A stretch of 64,000 nt of DNA from Endozoicomonas elysicola (GTDB lineage Bacteria; Pseudomonadota; Gammaproteobacteria; Pseudomonadales; Endozoicomonadaceae). Below are positions 53,394 to 63,861 of this stretch, piece by piece. The notes under the pieces are model-generated. The model had not been told where the DNA came from. It was given only the letters and a program-made list of their open reading frames with translations, and made no database searches. The position numbers and the translations under genes were made by a program. The number at the start of each line of letters is the position of its first letter. The stretch's first letter is position 1. The stretch spans positions 1,751,825-1,815,824 of the forward strand of contig NZ_JOJP01000001.1 of the NCBI RefSeq assembly GCF_000710775.1, in the 5' to 3' direction.

Positions 53394-54730
53394 TGACTGG
53401 CCTCCGCTGTTTTACTCTTCTCTTCTGGATGATTGCCTGCCAGTTTGAGCTTCATGCCATCAATAGCTGGAATCAGGTCGGTTGTGACTATCATGTCGTC
53501 TTGTTCAACGGCGCCATCAATGGCGGCAAGGCCATCCCTGCGGAACAGAACCTGAACATCCACTTTGTTCAGGGTTTGCTGCTCACTGATTCGATAGAGC
53601 GTATTGCCATGCAGGGCGGCCTCAGGTACCAGTAACTGAGGTTTTGCAAGCCCTTCAATCATGGCTTCAACAAACAGGCCGTTAGAAAGCGGAACCTGGT
53701 TGCTGTTGAGCATTGTCCGTATATCCTGTTCGACCTCGAGAATAACGCCAACCGTCCCTTGGTTGGGGTCAATGGTTTCACTGATCCTCACGACACGGGC
53801 TTCCCGCTCAGCCCGATAGTTACCGCTGCTGACTTGGACCTTGGCTTTTAGATTGAACTGGTCCGGCCGGATTCTGGAGTAGTCAGTGATATTTCCGGAA
53901 TCAAAGGTAATGGTACTCAGCAATGTTTTAATGTCGTGCAATGGTACCTGGGCTTCAACTTCCATCTGGCTGATGCCGTATAGCAGTGCCAGTTGCTGTT
54001 GGGGATTTATCGCTTCACCGACTTCAAAATCCACACTGGCAACACGGGCGATAAATGGCAGGGTAATGGTTGTCTTACTTAACTGGCGCCGGGCCTCTTC
54101 CAGTCTGGATTCGTTCACTTTGACCTGGGCTTCACTGGTGCTGCGGTTGTCCGGAATCAGTGCCAGCTGGTTTTTCAGGCTCAGTACCTGACTTTGTTGA
54201 GAGAGAAAACTGAGTCGCTGTTGATCAACGTCGGATTTTGAAATCACGTTTTTCTTGAGGAGGTTCTCTTTGCGAACCAGCTCTTTTTCAATTAGTGAAA
54301 GCCGTTTTTCCTCAATGTCCAGTGACGCTTTCAGGTTTTGTTCTTCAAGGTTCAATCTGGCCAGTTGAGCTTTGCTGGAGTTCAACTCGGCCTGAGCCCT
54401 GGCAAGTTGTAACTCATAATCAAGAGGGTCTATTTTCAGCAGGGTTTCACCGGCCTTGATGACTCTGCCTTTTTCCAAGTCGGGATGACGGTAAATGATC
54501 TTTCCACTGGTCTCTGCAACGGCTTTCCATTCCACTTTGGGCTGTACACGACCAAAGCCAGATATAAGAGGTGCGATCGCCTTCTGCTCAATGGCTTTGG
54601 CCTGAACAGGTACTGCGCGGTCAGTTGAGGGGTTAAGCGGGGGGGATTGCCGGTTAGCCAGAGCCAGAATAAAGATAAGCACCCCTATGCCAAGGGCAAA
54701 GAAGAAAAACCTTTTCTTGGAAGCCTGCAC
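53390..54730 (-). CDS. RND periplasmic adaptor (membrane fusion protein), second system
   Basis: The 446-residue protein has an N-terminal membrane anchor (FFFFALGIGVLIFILALANR, no lipobox), long coiled-coil hairpin (about 115-215, ELNSSKAQLARLNLEEQNLKA), lipoyl halves and C-terminal barrel parts. It bridges the permease to an outer-membrane channel such as TolC. It overlaps the permease gene by four bases; msbA lies about 96 bases upstream on the same strand. Confidence 0.9.
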   Translation of the reverse strand: MQASKKRFFFFALGIGVLIFILALANRQSPPLNPSTDRAVPVQAKAIEQKAIAPLISGFGRVQPKVEWKAVAETSGKIIYRHPDLEKGRVIKAGETLLKIDPLDYELQLARAQAELNSSKAQLARLNLEEQNLKASLDIEEKRLSLIEKELVRKENLLKKNVISKSDVDQQRLSFLSQQSQVLSLKNQLALIPDNRSTSEAQVKVNESRLEEARRQLSKTTITLPFIARVASVDFEVGEAINPQQQLALLYGISQMEVEAQVPLHDIKTLLSTITFDSGNITDYSRIRPDQFNLKAKVQVSSGNYRAEREARVVRISETIDPNQGTVGVILEVEQDIRTMLNSNQVPLSNGLFVEAMIEGLAKPQLLVPEAALHGNTLYRISEQQTLNKVDVQVLFRRDGLAAIDGAVEQDDMIVTTDLIPAIDGMKLKLAGNHPEEKSKTAEASQ

Positions 54731-54826
54731 GAAAATGTCCTTAGTTATTTTCCCCTAAGGACATTATTCACAGATTAGCCAGTTATGGCACGTGATTTGT
54801 TGCTTAACTCTTGAGTGGTGGATTAC

Positions 54827-56665
54827 TCAGGCAGGTACCTGCTCCACGGTTACCGGTGCTTCATCCTGAAACTGCATTTTGTGAAGTTTGGCGTAATGCT
54901 CACCTTTAGCCAGCAGTTCTGAGTGGCTGCCCCGCTCGATAATTCGTCCATGTTCCATCACGAGAATGCAGTCCGCATTTTCTATGGTGGAGAGGCGGTG
55001 TGCGATAACCAGCGTAGTGCGGCCTTTCATAATATCATCCAGTGCTGCCTGAATATGACGTTCGGATTCAGTATCCAGCGCTGAAGTTGCCTCATCCAGG
55101 ATAAGGATCGGAGCGTCTTTCAGGACTGCTCTGGCAATAGCCAGGCGTTGTCGTTGGCCGCCTGAAAGGAGAACACCGTCTTCACCCACAATGGTATGAA
55201 TGCCATCAGACATATCTTTGATAAATTCGGTAGCGTGGGCAGCTTCTGCGGCCAGGCGGATATCTTCCTCATCAGCAGTATCCCCCAGAGCTCCATAAGC
55301 AATATTTCTGGCTACGGTATCATTGAACAGGGTGATGTTCTGGCTAACCAGGGCGATATGACTGCGCAGGTTTCTCAACTCAAAGTCATTGAGAGGAATT
55401 CCATCAATAAGAATGTCACCTTCGGTATGGTTATAAAATCTTGGTACCAGATTGGCCAACGTCGTTTTACCAGATCCCGAGCGACCCACCAGGGCAAAGG
55501 TTTGTCCGGGCTCAATGGTAAAGCTGATTTCATTCAGAGCTGGTGAATCAGCGCCCGCATAGGTAAAGCCAACCTGTTTGAATTCGACGCAGCCTTTTAC
55601 CCGGTCACAGGTGTACTGGCCATTGTTGGCTTCAGGTATCTCATCCACCATTTCGAAAATGCTTTCCGCGGCAGCAATACCCTTCTGAATATTGGCATTC
55701 ACTTCACTGAGCTGGCGGATCGGCTTTGGTAGCAGTGCAGCCGCAGTGACATAACCAACCAGTGTGGCTGTGGTTGAGTCACCTTTAACAAACAAAACCA
55801 TAAACAGCAGCAGGGCCAGGGCGATAGAGACGATGAACTGTAGAACCGGGGTGTGTACAGAGCCCGCCTTAGCCAGCTTCAGATTCTGGCGAGTATTGGC
55901 AGCACTGGAGGACCGGAAACGGTCGCCTTCGTACTCTTCACCACCAAACCCTCTGACTTCACGGTAACCATTGATGGTTTCAGACGTCACATGGGTCAGG
56001 TCACCCATGGAGTTTTGAATGTTCCTGCTGATCCGACGGAACCGCTTGCTGGCATAGGAGACGACCAGTGCTATTACCGGCAGTGCTGCAATAAAAATCA
56101 GGGTCATTTGCCAGCTGGTGTAAAACAGGAAGCCCAAGAGAAAAACAACCGTCAGGCCTTCCCTGACAGCGACCCGGATGGCATCCGTTGCTGCGGAAGT
56201 GACAAGGCTGACGTTGTAGGTAATGCGGGCAATCAGGTGACCGGAACTGTTGTTATCAAAGTATGAGTTTGGGAGGTTGATCATTCGATCAAACATCTCG
56301 GTTCTCAGGTCATGGATAACGTAGTTCGCTACTTTGGATATATAGTAGTTACCCAGGTAGGAGCCGATACCCCGGACGATGGCAATAATGATCATCAGTG
56401 CAGGAATCAGCCAGAGAGAGGATATACCTGAGTTGGATAGCCATGCCCAGTTCTGTAGAAGGGTTACTTCCTCGCCTTCCAGCGCCTGAACAAAGTATTC
56501 AAGCAGTTTGGCGAAAGCGGGCTGGGTCAGTGCAAATATCGCCAAGCCCAGCAGGCTCAGCGCAAAGTACCCGGTGTAGGGTTTTACATAGGTCAGCAGT
56601 CGAATGTAGATCTGCAGGCTGCCAGTACTGCCAGAGCCACTGGTAAAAGGTTTCTGTTCTGACAT
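54827..56665 (-). CDS. msbA: lipid A export ATP-binding/permease MsbA
   Basis: The 612-residue half-transporter flips lipid A-core across the inner membrane. The six-helix membrane domain (about 1-330) is followed by an ABC domain with Walker A GRSGSGKTT, signature LSGGQRQRLAIARAV, Walker B ILILDEATSALD and the H-loop IAHRLSTI. Length is slightly above the 582 of E. coli MsbA because of an N-terminal extension. It is upstream of the second RND pair on the same strand; waaA, hldE and msbA in one window cover much of lipopolysaccharide core supply. Confidence 0.93.
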   Translation of the reverse strand: MSEQKPFTSGSGSTGSLQIYIRLLTYVKPYTGYFALSLLGLAIFALTQPAFAKLLEYFVQALEGEEVTLLQNWAWLSNSGISSLWLIPALMIIIAIVRGIGSYLGNYYISKVANYVIHDLRTEMFDRMINLPNSYFDNNSSGHLIARITYNVSLVTSAATDAIRVAVREGLTVVFLLGFLFYTSWQMTLIFIAALPVIALVVSYASKRFRRISRNIQNSMGDLTHVTSETINGYREVRGFGGEEYEGDRFRSSSAANTRQNLKLAKAGSVHTPVLQFIVSIALALLLFMVLFVKGDSTTATLVGYVTAAALLPKPIRQLSEVNANIQKGIAAAESIFEMVDEIPEANNGQYTCDRVKGCVEFKQVGFTYAGADSPALNEISFTIEPGQTFALVGRSGSGKTTLANLVPRFYNHTEGDILIDGIPLNDFELRNLRSHIALVSQNITLFNDTVARNIAYGALGDTADEEDIRLAAEAAHATEFIKDMSDGIHTIVGEDGVLLSGGQRQRLAIARAVLKDAPILILDEATSALDTESERHIQAALDDIMKGRTTLVIAHRLSTIENADCILVMEHGRIIERGSHSELLAKGEHYAKLHKMQFQDEAPVTVEQVPA

Positions 56666-56955
56666 GATATAGGGTCGTTATCCGGTTCAAGGCCGAAATA
56701 AAAATGAACCCGCGAGGATAACAGTGTATCCAGTGGTTTAAAAAGCCTTTTTACGCAGCGTTTTCGGAAGAAATGCATGTAAAATAGCAGATGTGTTGGT
56801 CCGATTGCGTAAAAAAGTTATCTAATTAGTACATTCTGGCGTAGGGGTTTTGGCGGGGATAGGGTACTATTGCGCCCTTTTTTATAGATAACAGCGATTA
56901 GCCTTGGCCACACAACCTCCCCAAAAAATGAGGCTTTAGGCTAGTCTGTGGCAAG

Positions 56956-57216
56956 GTTCTGTTGGCATAAGGCTGAGTTGCTCAGTGGTCCATAACGCTG
57001 TTTTCCATAAGGCGAGCTGGTGAAGGTGTAGTGGTTCTGCATCAAACCAGCTTAACGAAGTTGGAAAGCAGCTTTAAGGACCACCCTTTGGGTTCAAGCC
57101 ATAACGCTCACGGATGCGTTGCAAGAACTTGAAATACATTAGTATTCCTGCGTTCTTGTGCCTTGCCTTGAACGTTATGGCTTGAGCTGAGCTTGACAGC
57201 CTTATGTCAACAGAGC
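56956..57216. repeat. 261-bp nested inverted-repeat element upstream of typA
   Basis: Outer arms are GTTCTGTTGGCATAAGGCTG on the left and CAGCCTTATGTCAACAGAGC on the right, inverse with two mismatches. An inner pair, TCAAGCCATAACGCTCA at 57094 and TGAACGTTATGGCTTGA at 57169, forms a second stem with a further CAAGAAC/GTTCTTG hairpin inside. The block AAGGACCACCC also occurs in the element at 43391-43669, hinting at a common origin. No coding frame. Confidence 0.72.
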
Positions 57217-57314
57217 CTAAGCCCCGATAAACGGATAAATCCCCCTGGATTTCTTACAGGTTCGAAAACGGACTCCGTTTTCGTCGCAGGAGGATGAATT
57301 GAGAGAATGACACA

Positions 57315-59129
57315 GTGATCGAAAAACTGCGGAACATCGCCATTATTGCCCACGTTGACCACGGTAAGACTACGCTCGTGGACAAGTTGCTACAACAGTC
57401 CGGTACTCTGGGTCGAAAGGACCAGGGCGCTGAGCGTATCATGGATTCCAACGACCAGGAAAAGGAGCGCGGCATTACCATCCTGGCCAAGAATACGGCA
57501 ATTGAGTGGCGCGATTTCCATATCAACATCGTTGATACCCCAGGGCACGCTGACTTCGGTGGTGAAGTTGAGCGCGTACTCTCCATGGTTGATTCGGTTC
57601 TGCTGCTGGTGGATGCGGTTGATGGACCGATGCCACAGACTCGCTTCGTTACCCAGAAGGCATTTGAACAGGGCCTGAATCCTATTGTTGTTATCAACAA
57701 GGTTGACCGTCCGGGTGCCCGTCCTGACTGGGTTATGGATCAGGTGTTTGATCTCTTTGATCGTCTGGGTGCCACTGATGAGCAGCTGGACTTCCCGGTT
57801 ATTTATGCGTCAGCCCTGAATGGTGTTGCCGGTCACGATCCTGATGACCTGGCAGAAGATATGACACCGCTGTTTGAAATGATCACTGAGCGTGTGCCTG
57901 CACCTTCCGTGGATGTTGATGGTCCTTTCCAGATGCAGATCAGTGCCCTGGATTACAACAGCTATGTCGGTGTTATCGGAATCGGTCGTATCTCCCGCGG
58001 TACGCTGAAACCGGGCCAGCAGATCGTGCTGGTGGATATGGAAAATAAACAGCGCAAGACTAAAATCCAGAAGGTTATGGGCCATCTGGGTCTGGAGCGT
58101 GTTGAAGTTGAAGAAGCCCGTGCTGGTGACATTGTCTGCATTACCGGTATCGATCAGCTGAATATTTCTGACACGCTGTGTGATCCTGAGCGTCCGGAAA
58201 TGCTCCCTCCGCTGACGGTGGATGAGCCAACGGTCAGCATGACTTTCCAGGTGAATGACTCTCCGTTTGCTGGCCAAGACGGTAAGTTTGTAACCTCCCG
58301 AAATATCCGTGAGCGTCTTGATCGTGAGCTGATCCATAACGTTGCACTGCGTGTTGAGCCCGGTGACGATGCGGATAAATTCAAGGTTTCCGGTCGTGGT
58401 GAACTTCACCTGTCGGTATTGATTGAAACCATGCGTCGCGAAGGCTTTGAGCTGGCTGTTTCCCGCCCTCAGGTTGTGGTGAAGGAGATTGATGGTGTTA
58501 AGCAGGAGCCATTCGAGCATGTGGTGGTGGATATTGAAGAACCACACCAGGGCTCTGTAATGGAAGAGCTGGGCCAGCGTCGTGCCGAATTGAAAGATAT
58601 GGTACCAGACGGCAAGGGTCGCGTACGCCTTGATTTCATCATGCCTGCTCGTGGTCTGATCGGTTTCCGTTCACAGTTTCTGACTCTTACTTCCGGTAGC
58701 GGTATTCTGACCTCTATCTTTGACCATTATGGTGAGGTGAAAGGCGGTGAGGTTGGTCAGCGTAATAACGGTGCGATGATCTCCATGGCTAATGGTAAGG
58801 TACTGGCCTACTCCCTGTTTACACTGCAGGAGCGTGGCCGTTTGTTCATCAACCCTAACGTTGATGTTTATGAAGGCCAGATTATTGGGTTACACAGCCG
58901 TGATAATGACCTGACGGTAAACCCAACCAAAGCCAAACAGTTGACCAACGTTCGTGCAGCGGGTACTGATGAGAACATCATTCTGACTCCGCCGGTTCGT
59001 CATTCTCTGGAACAGGCTCTGGAGTTCATTGATGATGATGAACTGGTTGAAGTGACGCCAAACTTTATTCGTATTCGCAAGAAGTTCCTGAAAGAACACG
59101 AGCGGAAGCGTGCCAGTCGTTCCAAGTAA
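57315..59129 (+). CDS. typA: translational GTPase BipA/TypA
   Basis: The 604-residue ribosome-associated GTPase has G1 [10 protein letters not shown]3 [13 protein letters not shown] and G4 NKVDRP, then EF-G-like domains and the BipA-specific C-terminal domain ([19 protein letters not shown]-type end). The start is GTG 57315, giving [20 protein letters not shown] exactly as in E. coli TypA; no ATG fits. It supports growth at low temperature and under stress and assembly of the large ribosomal subunit. A strong terminator follows. Confidence 0.97.
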   Translation: MIEKLRNIAIIAHVDHGKTTLVDKLLQQSGTLGRKDQGAERIMDSNDQEKERGITILAKNTAIEWRDFHINIVDTPGHADFGGEVERVLSMVDSVLLLVDAVDGPMPQTRFVTQKAFEQGLNPIVVINKVDRPGARPDWVMDQVFDLFDRLGATDEQLDFPVIYASALNGVAGHDPDDLAEDMTPLFEMITERVPAPSVDVDGPFQMQISALDYNSYVGVIGIGRISRGTLKPGQQIVLVDMENKQRKTKIQKVMGHLGLERVEVEEARAGDIVCITGIDQLNISDTLCDPERPEMLPPLTVDEPTVSMTFQVNDSPFAGQDGKFVTSRNIRERLDRELIHNVALRVEPGDDADKFKVSGRGELHLSVLIETMRREGFELAVSRPQVVVKEIDGVKQEPFEHVVVDIEEPHQGSVMEELGQRRAELKDMVPDGKGRVRLDFIMPARGLIGFRSQFLTLTSGSGILTSIFDHYGEVKGGEVGQRNNGAMISMANGKVLAYSLFTLQERGRLFINPNVDVYEGQIIGLHSRDNDLTVNPTKAKQLTNVRAAGTDENIILTPPVRHSLEQALEFIDDDELVEVTPNFIRIRKKFLKEHERKRASRSK

Positions 59130-59146
59130 ATCTTGGTAATAGAATC

Positions 59147-59183
59147 AACGCCCCACCGAGTTTTCGGTTGGGGCGTTTTTTTT
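59147..59183 (+). terminator. Rho-independent terminator of typA
   Basis: AACGCCCCACCGA pairs with TCGGTTGGGGCGTT around a short loop and is followed by a run of eight T, about 18 bases after the typA stop. Confidence 0.92.
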
Positions 59184-59212
59184 AAGCATCCTTAATATCA
59201 ATAGAGCGCACC

Positions 59213-60289
59213 TTAGAGGTATGGGTTTCCTGCAATTGGAAAATAGATAACCACGAGAGTAACTATCAAGCCGATTCCAATACATGCGGTAATACCGTAG
59301 CCGGGTGAGGAAAACCAGGCTTCCAGCCAGTGCGGGCTACCGGGTTTCCAGGATTTTAAGCGCTTATCTCTTTTGTGTCCGTCCTGATGGGGAGGGTAGT
59401 TTTGTCTGATTTTATTAATATCGGACTTAGTGAGAGGTGATGCGGGTGGTCTTTTTGTTTTTTTGCTTGCTCTTTTATTGGTGGATACAAGAAAGTTTAT
59501 CTCTAATGGTGATGTGAGCAGGATCACCGGTTTGAGTTTTGGGTTGTCATAGCAGCTCAGAATCGTTGAAAGGTGGTATTCAATATTGTCCAAAACCGTT
59601 GGTGGCGGCAATAACAGATTCGTGCTTATAGGTTCCGGGCTTAATACTTTTGAAGTGATTACCCGGTTATGGCTAATATCAATATCAATAATATGCTGAT
59701 TTACCGATCGGGCTATGCATTGAAGAATGGTATGCCGTTTCTCTTTTATGCTCTTGAAATTTTCCAGGATTAACATTTCAGGACAGAGCTGAGTACTATG
59801 AATAACCTTTCTTGTTAATAGTTCAAACAGGTTTGAATAAAAGTCTTCATCATTAGTAAGGCGTTTTTCAAGATCAATGTAATGGCTTAGCCAATAAGCC
59901 AGATCGATTTCATTCTGCTCCAGAACTAATGCTTCGAATACCCTTTCCTGTGTTTTATTTAAATTAAATATCGGTTGAAGCAGTTGAGAAAGTTCATCAT
60001 TACCGGTTTGGGTAGCCGTGATAACAAGTTTCGACAGGTAGCGATAAAACTGTTCGGGTCGAGATGTATGCAGAGCTTGCAAAGTGAGCTGAGTGTATAG
60101 CCACCGATCTTGCTGTGGAGTTGCACGATTATTGGCTGAGTATGTTTCAAATCCCGCTTCATTTATCCACTGTTGAGCCGTCACTTGATCTACAGGAGAG
60201 AAATATTGAAAAGCAAGCGCTTCTATCGTTATGGCACTGGTTAAAACGATTGACGTTGCTTTAATTACTCTTCTTAACTGATGCTTCAT
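59213..60289 (-). CDS. membrane-anchored protein of unknown function
   Basis: The 358-residue product from ATG 60289 has a hydrophobic N-terminus (ATSIVLTSAITIEALAFQYF) and a C-terminal membrane segment (YGITACIGIGLIVTLVVIYF) near the end. The middle, about 260 residues, is hydrophilic, helical and unassigned; a basic stretch (NKRASKKTKRPP, RQNYPPHQDGHKRDKRLKS) precedes the last segment. A GTG 57 bases upstream is also in frame. It may lie in the inner membrane with its bulk in the periplasm. No family recognised. Confidence 0.65.
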   Translation of the reverse strand: MKHQLRRVIKATSIVLTSAITIEALAFQYFSPVDQVTAQQWINEAGFETYSANNRATPQQDRWLYTQLTLQALHTSRPEQFYRYLSKLVITATQTGNDELSQLLQPIFNLNKTQERVFEALVLEQNEIDLAYWLSHYIDLEKRLTNDEDFYSNLFELLTRKVIHSTQLCPEMLILENFKSIKEKRHTILQCIARSVNQHIIDIDISHNRVITSKVLSPEPISTNLLLPPPTVLDNIEYHLSTILSCYDNPKLKPVILLTSPLEINFLVSTNKRASKKTKRPPASPLTKSDINKIRQNYPPHQDGHKRDKRLKSWKPGSPHWLEAWFSSPGYGITACIGIGLIVTLVVIYFPIAGNPYL

Positions 60290-60555
60290 ATTGTTCGGGG
60301 CATTACTCTTTTCGGCGCTATACAGCAGGCTATCAGCGAGTATCACTAATAGGTGTTTTTTTATCAGGAGCTACAGTTGGTGACTGAAAATGTATAGAGG
60401 TAACTACGCCTGATAAGCCTGAGACAGGCTCTGCCTGAATTGGTTCAAATCATGACTTTCTGAGAAAGGATAAGCGCTTTGCTGCAATAACCGTTTAAGG
60501 TTAAGGTAAGGCATAATTCTGCTGACTTTATGAAAGTTTCCTGAAAGGATTTTCC

Positions 60556-61509
60556 ATGCGCACTCTGTATCCTGCCATCAAACCTTACGCTACCCGGCAC
60601 CTGCAAGTTGATGATATTCATGAGGTCTACATTGAAGAGTGTGGTTCTCAGGATGGTATACCGGTGCTATTTGTTCATGGTGGCCCTGGAGCAGGTTGTA
60701 CAGAGCGAGATCGTCGCTTCTTTGACCCAGAAAAGTATCGGATTATTCTTTTTGACCAGCGAGGATGCGGTCGATCCAAGCCTCATGCAGAGCTCGAGCA
60801 GAATAACACTGCCTTGCTGATTGAAGATATGGAGTTAATTCGATCAACCTTGGGGGTTGATAAGTGGTTAGTTTTTGGTGGATCCTGGGGCTCAACACTC
60901 TCTCTGCTTTATGCTCAGGCTCATCCAAAGCAGGTATCTGGATTGGTAGTCAGAGGTATTTTTCTCTCCAGGCAACAGGATTTTGACTGGCTTTATAAGG
61001 ATGGAGCCAGCAGGGTGTTCCCGGACCACTGGGCGCATTTTCTGGAGCCAATTCCTGAGAGTGAAAGGGGCGATCTGCTGGAGGCTTATTATCATCGGCT
61101 GTTCGGAGACAATGAGCTGGCAAGAATGAATGCTGCCAAGCATTGGTCTTTGTGGGAAGGAAATACGGCTACGTTAAGGCCTAATCATGAGTTGGTAGAC
61201 CATTTTGCTGACCCGCATCTGGCGTTATCCCTGTCCCGGATTGAGTGCCATTATTTCAGGCATCATTCATTTATCAATCCTAATCAGATTATTGAAAAAA
61301 TGAATCTGATCTCAGCAGTTCCAGGGGTTATTGTGCATGGTCGCTACGACATGATCTGCCCACTTGATAATGCGCAGGCTTTGGCAGACCACTGGCCGGA
61401 AGCTGACTTACAAATAATTCGTGATGCGGGCCATGCCTCCTGCGAACCGGGTATTGTTGATGCACTGGTTAGAGCAACCGATGACTTTGCACGAAGACTG
61501 GCTCCATAA
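60556..61509 (+). CDS. pip: proline iminopeptidase
   Basis: The 317-residue alpha/beta-hydrolase (family S33) removes N-terminal proline from peptides. HGGPGAGCTERDRRFFDPEKY is the conserved oxyanion-side block, GGSWGSTLSLLYA the nucleophile elbow with Ser, and RYDMICPLDNA with GHASCEPG supply the Asp and His. GAAAGGATTTTCC precedes ATG 60556. The length is typical (about 315). dtd follows after 45 bases on the same strand. Confidence 0.94.
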   Translation: MRTLYPAIKPYATRHLQVDDIHEVYIEECGSQDGIPVLFVHGGPGAGCTERDRRFFDPEKYRIILFDQRGCGRSKPHAELEQNNTALLIEDMELIRSTLGVDKWLVFGGSWGSTLSLLYAQAHPKQVSGLVVRGIFLSRQQDFDWLYKDGASRVFPDHWAHFLEPIPESERGDLLEAYYHRLFGDNELARMNAAKHWSLWEGNTATLRPNHELVDHFADPHLALSLSRIECHYFRHHSFINPNQIIEKMNLISAVPGVIVHGRYDMICPLDNAQALADHWPEADLQIIRDAGHASCEPGIVDALVRATDDFARRLAP

Positions 61510-61554
61510 AAGGCTTTCGCAACACTTTATTTGAAAATAATTCGAGATGGATAG

Positions 61555-61992
61555 ATGAAAGGCCTGATTCAGCGTGTAAAGCACGCCAGTGTTGTAGTAG
61601 ACGGAGAAACCGTTGGTGAAATTGGCACTGGTATTCTTCTGTTGCTAGGAATTGAAAAAGGGGATGATTCGGCTCTGGCAGATAAACTGCTTGATAAAGT
61701 ACTGAAGTATCGAATTTTCAGTGATGAACAGGGCAAGATGAATCTTGGGTTGAAAGATGTGGGGGGCGGCCTGTTAATCGTTTCCCAGTTCACCCTGGTT
61801 GCCGATACCCGCAAAGGGTTACGACCCAGCTTCAGTTCCGGTGCATCTCCTGAGCAAGGGGAAAGGCTCTATAACTACTTTGTTGAGCAGGCTCAAGAGC
61901 TTCATCAAGAGGTAGCTACCGGCCGGTTTGGTGCAGATATGAAAGTCTCTCTGCTTAATGATGGTCCAGTAACGTTTATGTTGGAGGTTTAG
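61555..61992 (+). CDS. dtd: D-aminoacyl-tRNA deacylase
   Basis: The 145-residue enzyme hydrolyses D-aminoacyl-tRNA, protecting translation from D-amino acids. It starts [18 protein letters not shown]; the catalytic-site Ser/Gln loop [21 protein letters not shown] and the Gly-cisPro motif near the C-terminus ([10 protein letters not shown]) are intact. Length equals E. coli Dtd (145). It follows the pip gene and ends in a strong terminator shared with argS. Confidence 0.96.
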   Translation: MKGLIQRVKHASVVVDGETVGEIGTGILLLLGIEKGDDSALADKLLDKVLKYRIFSDEQGKMNLGLKDVGGGLLIVSQFTLVADTRKGLRPSFSSGASPEQGERLYNYFVEQAQELHQEVATGRFGADMKVSLLNDGPVTFMLEV

Positions 61993-62082
61993 TTCTGGAC
62001 TGCAATAGCTGCAGGAAATAATGGATACTGAAGCAGAAAGTTTTAAGTTAACTTGCTTGCTTCGAGTCTTCCTGATTACATC

Positions 62083-62110
62083 AAAGGCTGGTTTTTACAC
62101 CAGCCTTTTT
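62083..62110. terminator. terminator between dtd and argS
   Basis: AAAGGCTGGT pairs perfectly with ACCAGCCTTT across six bases, followed by TT and further T. Both strands have T-runs next to the stem, so it serves the convergent dtd and argS genes. Confidence 0.88.
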
Positions 62111-62118
62111 GTTTTGCA

Positions 62119-63861
62119 CTACATCTGCTCGACAGTTTCAATACCCAGCAGGCCAAGACCCAGCTTCAGGGTTCTGGCGGTCAAGCCGCAGATCTGCAGG
62201 CGGCTGTTGCGCAGCTCTTCAGAAACCCCTTCCTTGTTAACCGGGCAAGCTTCATAGAATTTCATAAAGGCGCCGGAGATTTCATAGAGATAAGCGCACA
62301 GCTGGTGTGGCAGACCTTCTCTGGCAACGGACTCAATGGTTTCGCTGAAGCGGCAGAGCTGAAGAGCCAGCTCTCGCTCGGCCTCGTTTTCGATCAGAAT
62401 GTTGCCTGTGAGGTCGGACTCACTGATACCTGCCTTGCGGAAGATGCTCATAATCCGGGTGTAAGCATAGAGCAGATAGGGGGCAGTATTACCCTCAAAC
62501 GCCAGCATATTGTCCCAGTCAAAGACATAGTCACTGGTTCTGTTTTTGGACAGATCGGCATACTTAACTGAGCCGATGGCAACGGAGCGGATAACGTTAA
62601 CCTTCTGTTCTTCAGAAAGGTCGCCAGACTTGCTGGCAATCACGGCTGCAGCTCTCTCTTCGGCTTCATCCAGAAGGTCTGCCAGTTTAATGGTAGTACC
62701 AGCACGGGTTTTGAATGGTTTACCATCTTTGCCCAGCATCATGCCAAAGGCGTGGTGTTCCAGAGATACATGGTCAGAAGCAAACCCAGCCTTGCGAGCA
62801 ATCGTAAATACCTGCTCGAAGTGCTGTCCTTGGCGTGCATCCACATAATAGAGCACACGATCCGCATTCAGGGTGTGGCAGCGGTGACGAATGGCTGCCA
62901 GATCGGTCGTAGTGTAGAGGAACCCACCGCCGGACTTTTCAACGATGACGCCCATTGGGTCGCCATCTTTGTTTTTGAACTCATCCAGAAAAACAACTTT
63001 TGCACCGTTGTCTTCACTTAACAGTCCTTTCTCATCAAGCAGCTTAATGATGACAGGAAGGCTGTCATTGTAGGCGCTTTCGCCCATAACATCAGTGGCT
63101 GTCAGTGAAACATTCAGGCGGTCATAGGTATCCTGATTGTGTGACAGAGTGATGTCGACCAGCTTTTTCCATAGCTTATGGCAATACTCATCGCCTGCCT
63201 GAAGGCGAACCACATAGCTTCTGGCTCTGGTTGCAAAGTCGGGGTTGTCATCAAAATGTTTTTTAGCTTCCCGATAGAAGGTTTCCAGATCGGAGAGCTC
63301 CATGCTCATGGCTTCCTGGCTTTCTTTTTCCAGTTCTTCCAGGTGGGCAATCAGCATGCCAAACTGGGTTCCCCAGTCGCCCAGGTGATTCTGACGGATC
63401 ACTTTGTGCCCAAGAAATTCGAGCGTTCTTGCCGTTGAGTCGCCAATGATGGTTGAGCGCAGGTGGCCAACATGCATTTCCTTGGCAACGTTCGGTGCTG
63501 AATAATCAACGACAATTGTCTGTTTGTTATCCGTTTCGGCAACACCGGCACGAGGATCTTTGATAGCGGAGAAAAGGCTGCTGGCCAGCCACTCAGGGGC
63601 GAGATGGATATTGATAAAGCCCGGGCCAGCAATCTCAACTTTGCTGGCTACGCCATCAAGGTCAAGGCTGTCGATCACTTTTTGAGCCAATTCCCGTGGA
63701 TTCATGCCCATTTTTTTAGCAGCAGCCATGACGGCGTTGCATTGGTAATCACCAAAATTCGCCCGTGCGCTGGGACGAACCATGGCTGGGGTGCCTTCTG
63801 GGGCTCCCGCAGTGATAAGCGCTTTGACGACTCTGTCTTCAAGCAGCTTGAGAATATTCAT
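62119..63861 (-). CDS. argS: arginyl-tRNA synthetase
   Basis: The 580-residue class I synthetase has the N-terminal Add-1 domain for tRNA D-loop recognition, the HIGH-type motif in [14 protein letters not shown] (HVGH) and the family's degenerate second motif ([10 protein letters not shown]); the C-terminal DALR domain carries the anticodon-binding part. Length matches E. coli ArgS (577). The frame extends 30 codons upstream to 63951, but ATG 63861 ([16 protein letters not shown]) is the family start. It is convergent with dtd. The remaining 139 bases to the window end hold its promoter and no other recognised gene. Confidence 0.97.
   Translation of the reverse strand: MNILKLLEDRVVKALITAGAPEGTPAMVRPSARANFGDYQCNAVMAAAKKMGMNPRELAQKVIDSLDLDGVASKVEIAGPGFINIHLAPEWLASSLFSAIKDPRAGVAETDNKQTIVVDYSAPNVAKEMHVGHLRSTIIGDSTARTLEFLGHKVIRQNHLGDWGTQFGMLIAHLEELEKESQEAMSMELSDLETFYREAKKHFDDNPDFATRARSYVVRLQAGDEYCHKLWKKLVDITLSHNQDTYDRLNVSLTATDVMGESAYNDSLPVIIKLLDEKGLLSEDNGAKVVFLDEFKNKDGDPMGVIVEKSGGGFLYTTTDLAAIRHRCHTLNADRVLYYVDARQGQHFEQVFTIARKAGFASDHVSLEHHAFGMMLGKDGKPFKTRAGTTIKLADLLDEAEERAAAVIASKSGDLSEEQKVNVIRSVAIGSVKYADLSKNRTSDYVFDWDNMLAFEGNTAPYLLYAYTRIMSIFRKAGISESDLTGNILIENEAERELALQLCRFSETIESVAREGLPHQLCAYLYEISGAFMKFYEACPVNKEGVSEELRNSRLQICGLTARTLKLGLGLLGIETVEQM

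Noticed and set aside
50283-54730. A metal-exporting (CusA-type) RND system.
   Set aside because: The adaptor has no metal-binding His or Met clusters and the permease lacks the Met pairs of CusA; a multidrug or organic substrate is more likely.
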